Origin: Syntrophomonadaceae bacterium
Lineage (GTDB): Bacteria; Bacillota_D; Dethiobacteria; DTU022
Assembly: GCA_003564505.1 (NCBI GenBank)
Contig: PXFD01000140.1
Span: forward strand, 1-6,667
Direction: 5' to 3'
Length of the DNA: 6,667 nucleotides
How positions within the stretch are numbered: position 1 is the first letter of the stretch; each line of letters opens with the position of its first letter. Of this stretch, positions 1 through 5,606 are shown in pieces. The translations under genes and the position numbers were made by a program. The notes under the pieces were generated by a model that worked only from the letters and a program-made list of their open reading frames with translations, was not told the DNA's origin and ran no database searches.

Positions 1-389
1 CCTAAAACATTGATATTCAAAGCCTGAACTGTCAGACCGGTTGTTTTTTCAATATTATTGCGGATTTCTTTTTTAAGTTTATCGGTAGTATCAACAATTG
101 ACACACCATAATCAACAATAATATTTAAATCGATAGATACTTTATCTTCATCAACCTGGACCTTGATTCCCCTGGTCATATCCTTGCGGCCAAGTCTTTC
201 CGCTATACCACCAACTACTCCACCGCTCATTCCGGCAACACCGGGAATATCACTTGAAATTATGCTGGTAATAACCGCAATAACTTCCGAAGATATTCTT
301 ATGCTATCTCCTTCCTTGTCCTTCGATGGATCAGGCTTCAAAACAGCTTCTTCGGTACCAACATTTTCAGCTTTTTTCTTTTCAGTCAT
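1..389 (-). CDS. Asp23/Gls24 family envelope stress response protein, 3' end missing
   Basis: The frame opens at ATG 389-387 and stays open to the left window edge, giving 129 codons without a stop, so the C-terminus is missing. GGAGGT at 401-396 lies 6 nt upstream and fixes the start. Residues 1-30 are a charged, low-complexity lead (MTEKKKAENV, later KPDPSKDKEG). The Asp23 (DUF322/YloU/YqhY-like) domain follows: RISSEVIAVIT, then IPGVAGMSGG, a glycine-rich GGIAERLGRK, KVQVDEDKVSIDLNIIVDYG, and KLKKEIRNNIEKTTGLTV leading into LNINVF. Family members are small soluble proteins of Gram-positive bacteria, linked to the cell envelope or to control of lipid synthesis; the exact role of this copy is unknown. 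It has its own consensus promoter (531-559), so it appears to be transcribed separately from leuS. The family call is firm; a specific name such as asp23, yqhY or yloU cannot be chosen. Confidence 0.93.
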   Translation of the reverse strand, partial: MTEKKKAENVGTEEAVLKPDPSKDKEGDSIRISSEVIAVITSIISSDIPGVAGMSGGVVGGIAERLGRKDMTRGIKVQVDEDKVSIDLNIIVDYGVSIVDTTDKLKKEIRNNIEKTTGLTVQALNINVL

Positions 390-395
390 ACTGTT

Positions 396-401
396 ACCTC
401 C
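396..401 (-). promoter_or_regulatory. Ribosome binding site of the Asp23-family gene
   Basis: GGAGGT on the minus strand, 6 nt before the ATG at 389. It is a full Shine-Dalgarno match and supports the chosen start. Confidence 0.85.
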
Positions 402-418
402 TTGATTAATATAATTAA

Positions 419-439
419 AGCCGCCAATTTATGCCGGCT
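419..439 (-). other. Short hairpin in the Asp23-family leader
   Basis: AGCCG and CGGCT arms of 5 bp flank an 11-nt loop in the untranslated leader, 17 nt upstream of the GGAGGT. The downstream side is TTAATTATATT. It could be a weak attenuator or a structure near the ribosome binding site, but the stem is short and there is no clean T-run. Confidence 0.3.
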
Positions 440-530
440 GGCTCACTTAATTTGCAAACCGAAAACAACTAAATATTTCAAATAAATTCATTAGGATATT
501 TTGCACAATTTGTTTAAATTACATATTTAC

Positions 531-559
531 ATTATACAATTTGAATATAAACCTGTCAA
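531..559 (-). promoter_or_regulatory. Consensus SigA-type promoter for the Asp23-family gene
   Basis: On the minus strand TTGACA (559-554) and TATAAT (536-531) are separated by exactly 17 nt, a perfect match to the vegetative sigma factor consensus. Transcription should start near 524, giving a leader of about 135 nt before the ATG at 389. This makes the Asp23-family gene an independent unit. Confidence 0.92.
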
Positions 560-693
560 GGCATGTCGTTTTAAAGGACAGTTTGACGTTACATCACAGT
601 TATGAAATCAGTTTAACAGATATATGTTCAGATAGCTAAATTATGCTTATGGTAAGCAGTTGAACATCAGGAATTATCTGAACTGCTATTTTG

Positions 694-716
694 GAGAAAA
701 ACTGCGCAGCTTTCTC
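694..716 (-). terminator. Possible hairpin terminator downstream of leuS (weak)
   Basis: On the minus strand GAGAAAGCT and AG-T-TTTTCTC can pair around a GCGC loop: 7 bp including one G-U, a bulged T, then 2 bp. It lies about 70 nt past the leuS stop. The T-rich stretch sits in the 3' arm instead of after the stem, so it is not a textbook intrinsic terminator. The AGGTT/AACCT repeat at 747-767, followed by TTTAA, is an alternative site of similar weakness. Confidence 0.3.
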
Positions 717-784
717 AGGGTAGAAAACAAACTGCGAGTGAGTTAAAGGTTCCCCCTCCCGCAACCTGGGCAATGGTCCTACTG

Positions 785-3262
785 TCAGCGCGCCACAATA
801 TTAACCAGCTTGCCCGGAACTGTGATAACCTTGATCACTTCTTTGCCGGCTAACAATTCGCCAATTCTCTCATCACTACGGGCCTGGTCGGCCAGCTGGT
901 CTTGATCGCAATCCATGGGCACTGTAATCCTGCCGCGGACTTTTCCGTTTATCTGGATAGCCACTTCCACTTCATTTTCAATCAGCTTACCGGGATCATA
1001 TTCCGGCCAGGACTGTTTATGTACACTTTCTTTGTATCCCAGCTGGTGCCAGACATCTTCTGCCAGGTGCGGTGCAAAGGGAGCCAGCAAGAGGATAGTT
1101 TTTTCCAGGGCTTCTCTTAATACTTCATGATTATGATCTGCCTGGTCAGCTGCCTGGCGGTAAGCATATATTGCATTAACCAGTTCCATGATCGCGCTGA
1201 TTGCCGTGTTGAAGTTAAAGCGCTCCTGGACATCATAAGTAACTTTTTTAATTGCAGCATGAACACTACGTTCAAGAACAGCTTCTTTTTCTCCGCTTTC
1301 AGTACTGCCTTCACCGGACGAAAATTGTTCAACACAATCAGCAGCCAGGCGCCAGATTCTGCGCAGAAAACGGTGACAGCCTTCAACTCCCTGGTCACTC
1401 CAGTCAAGATCCTTTTCGGGCGGCGAGGCAAAAAGAATAAAAAGCCTGCCAGTATCCGCTCCATACTGCTCAACAATTTCATCGGGACTGACTACGTTCC
1501 CCTTGGATTTCGACATTTTTGCCCCGTCCTTGTAGACCATGCCCTGGGCCAGAAGCCGGCTGAAAGGCTCTTCAGCGTTAATCATGCCGGCATCATGCAG
1601 CACCTTGGTGAAAAAGCGGGCATAGAGCAGGTGCAAAACAGCATGCTCAATTCCACCGATATACTGGTCTACGGGCATCCAGTAATTTGCCTCCTCACTG
1701 TTAAAGGGAGCATCTGTGCAGTCGGGGCTGGCATAGCGAAGAAAATACCAGGACGAACAAATAAAAGTATCCATGGTATCTGTTTCGCGGCGGGCATTCT
1801 CGCCACATTCAGGACAGGTTGTTTTGATAAAGCTTTCATAATGAGCCAGTCCCGGAACGCGATCGCCGGACAGCTCAACTTCCATCGGCAGTTCAACGGG
1901 AAGGTCCTTTTCAGGCACCGGTACCGTGCCGCAGCTATCACAGTAGATCATGGGAATTGGCGCACCCCAGTAACGCTGACGGGATATGAGCCAGTCACGC
2001 AGCCGGTAGGTGACCCTGAAGTTGCCCTGGTTTTGCTGTTCCAGGTATTCTGTAACCTTCTTAATTCCCTCAAGGCTGCCGGTTCTGTTAAACTGTCCTG
2101 AATTAACCATGATCCCTTCACCCACGTAAGCCTCTGTCATGGTATCACCTTCAAGGTCTTCGCCTTCCGGCTGAATTACCACCCTGACAGGCAGCTCATA
2201 TTTCCGGGCAAACTCAAAATCCCTCTGGTCATGGGCCGGAACTCCCATCACCGCTCCTGTGCCATATGCCATCAGAACATAATTGCCAACCAGGATCGGC
2301 ACCTCTTCGCCATTAACCGGATTTACTGCATAACGCCCTGTAAAGAGCCCTATTTTAGGCGCATCTTCTGAGGTCCTATCCATTTCACTTTCTTTCCTGA
2401 CCCTGTCAACAAAATTAAGCACCTCATCTTTATAATCAGTTCCTTCCACGAGCTTACCGACCAGGGGATGTTCAGGAGCAAGAACCATGTAGGTTACCCC
2501 AAACAGGGTATCTGGCCGGGTGGTAAAGGTGCGGATTTCTTCATCCGAAAAATCTTTTATGCCGAAAGCAATTTCGGCTCCTTCACTGCGCCCGATCCAG
2601 TGCTGCTGCATAATCTTAACCCTATTGGGCCAATCTTCAAGAATATCAAGATCATAGAGCAGTCTTTCTGCATAGTCTGTTATCTTCAGAAACCACTGCT
2701 CCAGTTCACGAGGCTCAACAACCGAAGAGCATCGCCAGCAAAGACCTTTTTCAACCTGCTCATTAGCCAGAACTGTAACACACTGATTACACCAGTTTAC
2801 ATTCGCTTTCTTTTTATAGGCCAAACCGCGCCGGTACATCAATAAGAATAGCCACTGCGACCAGCGATAATAGTCAGGCGCAGAGGTGTTAACTTCCCGG
2901 CGCCAGTCATAACTAACACCCAGGCGGTTTTGCTGCATCTTCATATGTTCGATATTACGGGCTGTCCATTCTGCAGGATTAACATTATTCTCAATAGCGG
3001 CATTCTCTGCCGGGAGGCCAAAAGCATCCCAGCCCATGGGGTGAATCACATTGTAGTTGCGCATCCTCAGAAAACGGGCCAATACATCACCGATTGAGTA
3101 AACTCTCATATGGCCCATATGCAATTTTCCGGATGGATAAGGAAACATTTCGAGGACATAATACTTGGTCTTGGACTCGTCTTTTTCTGCCCGGTAAAAA
3201 TCTTTTTTTTCCCACTGTTTTTGCCAGTATTCTTCAATTTGTGCAGGATCGTAATTTTTCAA
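785..3262 (-). CDS. leuS: Leucyl-tRNA synthetase
   Basis: Class I aminoacyl-tRNA synthetase that charges tRNA-Leu with leucine in the cytoplasm. The protein is 825 aa, normal for bacterial LeuRS. The HIGH signature is HMGH at residues 48-51 (after PYPSGKL). A zinc-type cysteine set lies at C158, C161, C175 and C178. The CP1 editing domain carries TTRPDT at 247-252 and the HDQRD motif around 344-348. A second cysteine-rich stretch follows, with CDSCG and CPECG motifs. KMSKS is at 582-586 and an anticodon-binding and C-terminal domain ends in LVNIVAR. The start is TTG at 3262, 9 nt behind GGAGGT (3277-3272), giving MKNYDPAQIEEYW, a normal LeuRS N-terminus. The frame continues upstream to an ATG at 3349, but those 29 codons are the T-box antiterminator and terminator. 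Expression should be induced by uncharged tRNA-Leu through the leader. No frameshift or missing motif is seen. Confidence 0.98.
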   Translation of the reverse strand: MKNYDPAQIEEYWQKQWEKKDFYRAEKDESKTKYYVLEMFPYPSGKLHMGHMRVYSIGDVLARFLRMRNYNVIHPMGWDAFGLPAENAAIENNVNPAEWTARNIEHMKMQQNRLGVSYDWRREVNTSAPDYYRWSQWLFLLMYRRGLAYKKKANVNWCNQCVTVLANEQVEKGLCWRCSSVVEPRELEQWFLKITDYAERLLYDLDILEDWPNRVKIMQQHWIGRSEGAEIAFGIKDFSDEEIRTFTTRPDTLFGVTYMVLAPEHPLVGKLVEGTDYKDEVLNFVDRVRKESEMDRTSEDAPKIGLFTGRYAVNPVNGEEVPILVGNYVLMAYGTGAVMGVPAHDQRDFEFARKYELPVRVVIQPEGEDLEGDTMTEAYVGEGIMVNSGQFNRTGSLEGIKKVTEYLEQQNQGNFRVTYRLRDWLISRQRYWGAPIPMIYCDSCGTVPVPEKDLPVELPMEVELSGDRVPGLAHYESFIKTTCPECGENARRETDTMDTFICSSWYFLRYASPDCTDAPFNSEEANYWMPVDQYIGGIEHAVLHLLYARFFTKVLHDAGMINAEEPFSRLLAQGMVYKDGAKMSKSKGNVVSPDEIVEQYGADTGRLFILFASPPEKDLDWSDQGVEGCHRFLRRIWRLAADCVEQFSSGEGSTESGEKEAVLERSVHAAIKKVTYDVQERFNFNTAISAIMELVNAIYAYRQAADQADHNHEVLREALEKTILLLAPFAPHLAEDVWHQLGYKESVHKQSWPEYDPGKLIENEVEVAIQINGKVRGRITVPMDCDQDQLADQARSDERIGELLAGKEVIKVITVPGKLVNIVAR

Positions 3263-3271
3263 GGCTATCTT

Positions 3272-3277
3272 ACCTCC
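3272..3277 (-). promoter_or_regulatory. Ribosome binding site that fixes the leuS TTG start
   Basis: GGAGGT on the minus strand, just after the T-box terminator and 9 nt before TTG 3262-3260. There is no comparable site before the upstream ATG at 3349, which abuts the tRNA CCA end. Confidence 0.9.
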
Positions 3278-3287
3278 AGGTTGAAAT

Positions 3288-3316
3288 AAAAAATCCGCCC
3301 GGTCAAGGGACGGATT
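3288..3316 (-). terminator. T-box intrinsic terminator upstream of leuS
   Basis: AATCCG and CCC (3316-3307, with a bulged T at 3310) pair with GGG and CGGATT (3300-3292) around a 6-nt loop. The T-run spans 3293-3288, overlapping the last stem bases. The CCC of the left arm is shared with the antiterminator, so the two structures are mutually exclusive, as expected for a T-box switch. Confidence 0.93.
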
Positions 3317-3336
3317 ATACCCGCGGTACCACCCTT
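3305..3336 (-). promoter_or_regulatory. T-box sequence and antiterminator
   Basis: The conserved T-box core GGGTGGTACCGCG is at 3334-3322. AAGGG (3336-3332) pairs with CCCTT (3309-3305) to form the antiterminator, leaving TGGT (3331-3328) in the bulge to pair with the free NCCA end of an uncharged tRNA. The N position fits a tRNA with discriminator A, as in tRNA-Leu. It lies 14 nt after the CCA of the tRNA-Ala gene. Confidence 0.95.
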
Positions 3337-3350
3337 CTTGGTGAAACATG

Positions 3351-3425
3351 TGGTGGAGCTGGCGGGAGTTGAACCCGCGGCCTCTTCCATGCCAAGGAAG
3401 CGCGCTCCCACTGCGCCACAGCCCC
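3351..3425 (-). tRNA. tRNA-Ala (anticodon GGC), CCA encoded
   Basis: A complete cloverleaf of 72 nt plus encoded CCA (3353-3351). The acceptor GGGGCTG pairs with CAGCTCC over 7 bp, including the G3-U70 wobble that is the alanine identity element. T8 is present; the D arm is GCGC/GCGC with A14, GG and A21 in the loop. The anticodon stem CTTCC/GGAAG encloses TTGGCAT, so the anticodon is GGC (3393-3391), reading GCC and GCU. The T arm GCGGG/CCCGC has a TTCAACT loop, and the discriminator base is A. No base suggests decay. It has no separate promoter close by, so it probably shares the leader transcript from 3616 and needs RNase P and 3' processing to be released. It lies between the sensing and switching halves of the leuS T-box. 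Confidence 0.97.
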
Positions 3426-3622
3426 TCGTTATGCTACCCGCTTGTGACCGTTATCGCCGGCCAGACGGCAGCGGCTAAATTAATTCACCGCAGCATCTCC
3501 GGGACGAGTTCAGCAGTTGTGCCTGCCGGTTTTCACCTAACACCGGCTCTCTGTAAATAGCAATATCCTGCTTAATACTTCCCTTCATTGAAACTTCTAT
3601 AGGCACCTCGAGTACATTTAAC

Positions 3623-3651
3623 ATTATATGCAGGGCCGGCAGGCTTGTCAA
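3623..3651 (-). promoter_or_regulatory. Consensus SigA-type promoter for the T-box / tRNA-Ala / leuS transcript
   Basis: TTGACA (3651-3646) and TATAAT (3628-3623) on the minus strand are 17 nt apart, a perfect vegetative consensus. Initiation near 3616 lies about 33 nt before the first specifier helix of the T-box, as expected for such leaders. It is 80 nt past the stop of the E1-like gene, in a gap without a clear terminator, so some readthrough from the upstream operon is possible. Confidence 0.94.
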
Positions 3652-3730
3652 TAGGAATAAATGCCGTTGATTCTACTCATTCCTTCAAGCAGGGTTTCCG
3701 GTTCATGCATAAGAGCGGGTTTATCTACTT

Positions 3731-4597
3731 TTAACTTATTTCCACACTGTGAAGGTGGCCCGATTGCAAATCGATCATCAGCATAATATTATCGGGCAGG
3801 ATATCTTCTAAACCGGCCAGTATTTTTAATGCTTCATTAGCCTGCCAGGAAGCGAGCATGGCCGGGGTAGTAGCAGGATTGCCCAGTGTAACTTCAGCTC
3901 CCTGGTCTGCAGCTTTCTCTGACCTGGATCCGTAGATAGACTCGAGCAGGGGTTTCCCGGGCCTTATAACAGCCATCTGACCCATGAAGCCGGCAATGGC
4001 GCCATGGATCATAATCACATTAAGCTTTCTGCAGGCTTCTTCCAGTTCATAACGTGATGAGAGGTTATCGAGACAATCAATAACCAGGTCACAACCTTCA
4101 AATAGCTGGGGCAGGTTAGAGCTATCACCACGACGACAGTAAGCTTTCACGGCCACTGCCCCGTTAATTTCAGAAATCCTCTTTTCGGCTGCTCCGGCCT
4201 TGGGCAAATCCAAGTTTTTTTCATGGGCCAATAACTGTCTGTTCAGGTTACTGTCGCTAAAAACATCGTCATCTACCACCAGCAAACGGCCCACGCCCAT
4301 ACGTGCTAAAAGCTCCAGTACAAAGCCACCCAGGCCGCCGGCACCAACAACCCCAACAGTTGCTTTAAGCAGCTTAAGTTGGCCTTCAATACCAACGGTA
4401 CCTGTGCTGCGCTGGTATCTTTCCGGCACCACTCCGTTTTCCAGGGCTGCAATTTCTACCTGCTGCCTGCTTAACCCGTTCTTTTTTGCCAGGTCTTTTG
4501 ATGCAGCCAGGGATAAGGATCTGTATTCCTCGCCTGCTGGATTAGTTTTAGTCACACTAACCTTATTTAAGATCCTTTTAAATTCATCATTAACCAT
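3731..4597 (-). CDS. ThiF/MoeB/HesA family (E1-like) adenylyltransferase-like protein
   Basis: A 288-aa protein with a Rossmann-type E1-like core. Family members adenylate the C-terminus of a ubiquitin-fold sulfur carrier such as ThiS or MoaD. Visible motifs are GAGGLGG (85-91, nucleotide loop), an acidic DDD (109-111), SNLNRQ (116-121), LPK with K133, and CLDN (175-178) followed by R182, so the ATP-handling residues look intact. TPAMLASWQANEALKIL (244-260) matches the late helix of the family. The two CxxC zinc pairs of MoeB and ThiF are absent: the segment after HGAIAGFMGQ reads PLLESIYG where a CxxC would be expected. Residues 1-70 form an extra helical region (SLSLAASKDLAKKNGLSRQQ, then ENGVVPERYQR). 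No carrier protein gene is in the window. The ATG start has AGGTGG 9 nt upstream and lies 31 nt after rsfS, so it is probably the last gene of the obgE-side operon. Substrate unknown; sulfur-carrier activation is inferred from the family. Confidence 0.88.
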   Translation of the reverse strand: MVNDEFKRILNKVSVTKTNPAGEEYRSLSLAASKDLAKKNGLSRQQVEIAALENGVVPERYQRSTGTVGIEGQLKLLKATVGVVGAGGLGGFVLELLARMGVGRLLVVDDDVFSDSNLNRQLLAHEKNLDLPKAGAAEKRISEINGAVAVKAYCRRGDSSNLPQLFEGCDLVIDCLDNLSSRYELEEACRKLNVIMIHGAIAGFMGQMAVIRPGKPLLESIYGSRSEKAADQGAEVTLGNPATTPAMLASWQANEALKILAGLEDILPDNIMLMIDLQSGHLHSVEIS

Positions 4598-4628
4598 AAT
4601 GTCCGGCCACCTGTGTCCTGTATCTTAA

Positions 4629-5012
4629 TCATTCCAAAGATCCGCTTTCATCACTTTCAACAGTCAACCTCGGAGCATCCGCCCAGAGCCTTTCCAAATC
4701 ATAAAAAGCCCTGGCTTCCGGCTGGAAGATATGTATGACAAGTCCGCCATAATCTAAAACAACCCACCAGCCTTCCCGGTATCCCTCAATACGTAAAGCA
4801 ATATGCCCTTCTTTTTTGAGGCTTTCTATCAGGTGATCACATATTGAGTGGACCTGGACAGCCGAGTTACCTGTACCCAGTAAAAAATAGTCGGCAATAA
4901 TCGATACCTGTCCGACTTCAAGCAGGTTTAAATCATGCCCTTTTTTTTCCGATGCCAGCTGCGCGGCAAATAAGGCCAATTCACGGGAATCATTGGCCTG
5001 ACTCTGTGTCAA
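4629..5012 (-). CDS. rsfS: Ribosomal silencing factor RsfS
   Basis: RsfS (YbeB/Iojap/DUF143) binds protein L14 of the large ribosomal subunit and blocks joining of the subunits, slowing translation in starvation or stationary phase. The 127-aa length is typical. Family signatures are DLNLLEVG (27-34), SIIADYFLLGTGNS (37-50), the core EGWWVVLDYGGLVIHIF (80-96) and YDLERLWADAP (104-114). The start is TTG at 5012, 8 nt behind GGAGGT (5026-5021). A nearby ATG at 5019 is out of frame and only 1 nt from the Shine-Dalgarno sequence. It lies 30 nt after yqeK and 31 nt before the E1-like gene, in the order common in Firmicutes. Confidence 0.96.
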   Translation of the reverse strand: MTQSQANDSRELALFAAQLASEKKGHDLNLLEVGQVSIIADYFLLGTGNSAVQVHSICDHLIESLKKEGHIALRIEGYREGWWVVLDYGGLVIHIFQPEARAFYDLERLWADAPRLTVESDESGSLE

Positions 5013-5020
5013 ACAGCATC

Positions 5021-5026
5021 ACCTCC
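5021..5026 (-). promoter_or_regulatory. Ribosome binding site that fixes the rsfS TTG start
   Basis: GGAGGT on the minus strand with an 8-nt gap to TTG 5012-5010. The alternative ATG at 5019-5017 is out of frame and too close to be used. Confidence 0.85.
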
Positions 5027-5042
5027 AAATTTAAAGTTTATT

Positions 5043-5603
5043 CTAATCTGCCAGCTTTTTTAGCAGGCTATTTCTGAAAGCCACCGAGTTAGGGTGCAGC
5101 ATCAGGTGCCTGTCAAGAATTGATTGAATTGCCCTGTCAACTGCAGTGAGAAGGGCCAGATCAAGATCACTTTTAGCAGCCTTTCTGATTTCTTCCACAC
5201 CTTCAAACTGCCTGTTTTCCTCGATATAGTCTGCCAGGTAAAGCACTTTTTCGAAAGCACTCATTCTATCATGACCGGTAGTATGAAATGCTACAGCTTT
5301 TAGAATATCCGGATCACTGATTCCCAAATCTTTTTCCACCAATACTGCCCCAACGGGGGCATGAAGCAACTTGTGCTGCTGCCTGGTTATAGGGTCAAGA
5401 GGAACCTTCAGCTCTTCGGCTATTTCAAGCAGTTTATCCCCTGAAAAAGGCTTCGCGTAATCATGAACTATTCCTGCCAGGTAGGCTTTTTCGGAATCTA
5501 CCCCGTAACGCTCAGCCAGATCAGAAGCTGCTTTTGCTGTTCCAAGACTATGTTCGAAAATCTCACGATCCAGTCTTTTCTTCATAACAGATATATAATT
5601 CAT
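5043..5603 (-). CDS. yqeK: YqeK-type HD-domain hydrolase (predicted diadenosine tetraphosphatase)
   Basis: The YqeK branch of the HD superfamily hydrolyses symmetrical Ap4A in Gram-positive bacteria. The protein is 186 aa, normal for the family. The metal-ligand pattern is complete: H18 (FEHSLGTAKAA), H47-D48 (GIVHDYAKP), H81 (KLLHAPVGA), H107 (AVAFHTTGHDRMS) and D125 (KVLYLADYIEENR). The start ATG at 5603 lies 3 nt after the RRM gene stop (TAA, TAA, ATG) and has no good Shine-Dalgarno sequence, so translation is probably coupled to the upstream gene. An in-frame ATG at 5585 (residue 7) is a possible alternative start. The place after nadD and before rsfS supports the identification. The assignment to Ap4A hydrolysis follows the family and is not proved here. 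Confidence 0.95.
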   Translation of the reverse strand: MNYISVMKKRLDREIFEHSLGTAKAASDLAERYGVDSEKAYLAGIVHDYAKPFSGDKLLEIAEELKVPLDPITRQQHKLLHAPVGAVLVEKDLGISDPDILKAVAFHTTGHDRMSAFEKVLYLADYIEENRQFEGVEEIRKAAKSDLDLALLTAVDRAIQSILDRHLMLHPNSVAFRNSLLKKLAD

Positions 5604-5606
5604 TTA

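Larger units (their letters stand above)
390..784. other. Non-coding region between leuS and the Asp23-family gene
   Basis: About 395 nt with no convincing coding frame. Reading leftward from leuS it contains a G-rich segment with a 5-bp inverted repeat (AGGTT 747-751 / AACCT 763-767), an imperfect hairpin (694-716), two overlapping inverted repeats (626-687), a cluster of seven CAGTT/AACTG pentamers (579-734), a perfect consensus promoter (531-559) and a leader of about 135 nt for the Asp23-family gene. The stretch from about 405 to 560 is very AT-rich. No tRNA or recognised riboswitch is visible here. Confidence 0.7.
3284..3616 (-). promoter_or_regulatory. Leucine T-box riboswitch leader of leuS, with an internal tRNA gene
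   Basis: Leader RNA expected to start near 3616. The specifier loop is clear: GGGA (3583-3580) pairs with TCCC (3504-3501) below, and AGCAG (3572-3568) with CTGCT (3516-3512) above. Between them lie AGTATTA (loop-E AGTA) on the 5' side and GAACTCG on the 3' side. The specifier triplet is CTC (3508-3506), a leucine codon followed by G, matching leuS. The AG bulge AGAGA is at 3552-3548. The apical hairpin GCCGGT/ACCGGC (3547-3542 / 3530-3525) has GGTG in its loop. Possible stem II/III sequence fills about 3490-3426. The leader is then interrupted by a tRNA-Ala gene (3351-3425) before the antiterminator and terminator. The leucine assignment is strong; how the split leader works is unknown. Confidence 0.94.

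Noticed and set aside
163..405. Plus-strand open frame of 80 codons
   Set aside because: Antisense to the Asp23-family gene, which has a ribosome binding site, promoter and clear domain on the minus strand.
1117..1482. Minus-strand open frame of 121 codons in another frame
   Set aside because: A shadow inside leuS with no own ribosome binding site or family features.
1127..2101. Plus-strand open frame of 324 codons
   Set aside because: It lies entirely antisense to leuS, whose motifs (KMSKS, C-terminal domain, cysteine pairs) are clearly coding on the other strand. The antisense peptide has no recognisable domain.
3314..3319. TATAAT inside the T-box as a possible leuS promoter
   Set aside because: It lies in the antiterminator region between the conserved T-box core and the terminator arm. 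No good -35 box is present at the right distance, and a perfect promoter lies upstream at 3623-3651.
3263..3349. N-terminal 29-residue extension of LeuRS from ATG 3349
   Set aside because: It translates the T-box antiterminator and terminator, has no ribosome binding site, and the TTG at 3262 has an excellent one.
3348..3560. Plus-strand open frame of 70 codons
   Set aside because: It covers the tRNA-Ala gene and T-box stem I on the opposite strand; its WRELNPRPLPCQG-type start is the usual false peptide of a tRNA complement.
3652..3730. Possible terminator between the E1-like gene and the T-box promoter
   Set aside because: Only short repeats such as GGAAT/ATTCC with a long loop are found; no GC-rich stem followed by a T-run.
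4200..4628. Plus-strand open frame of 142 codons
   Set aside because: Antisense to the E1-like gene; Ser/Thr/Pro-rich composition typical of a shadow frame.
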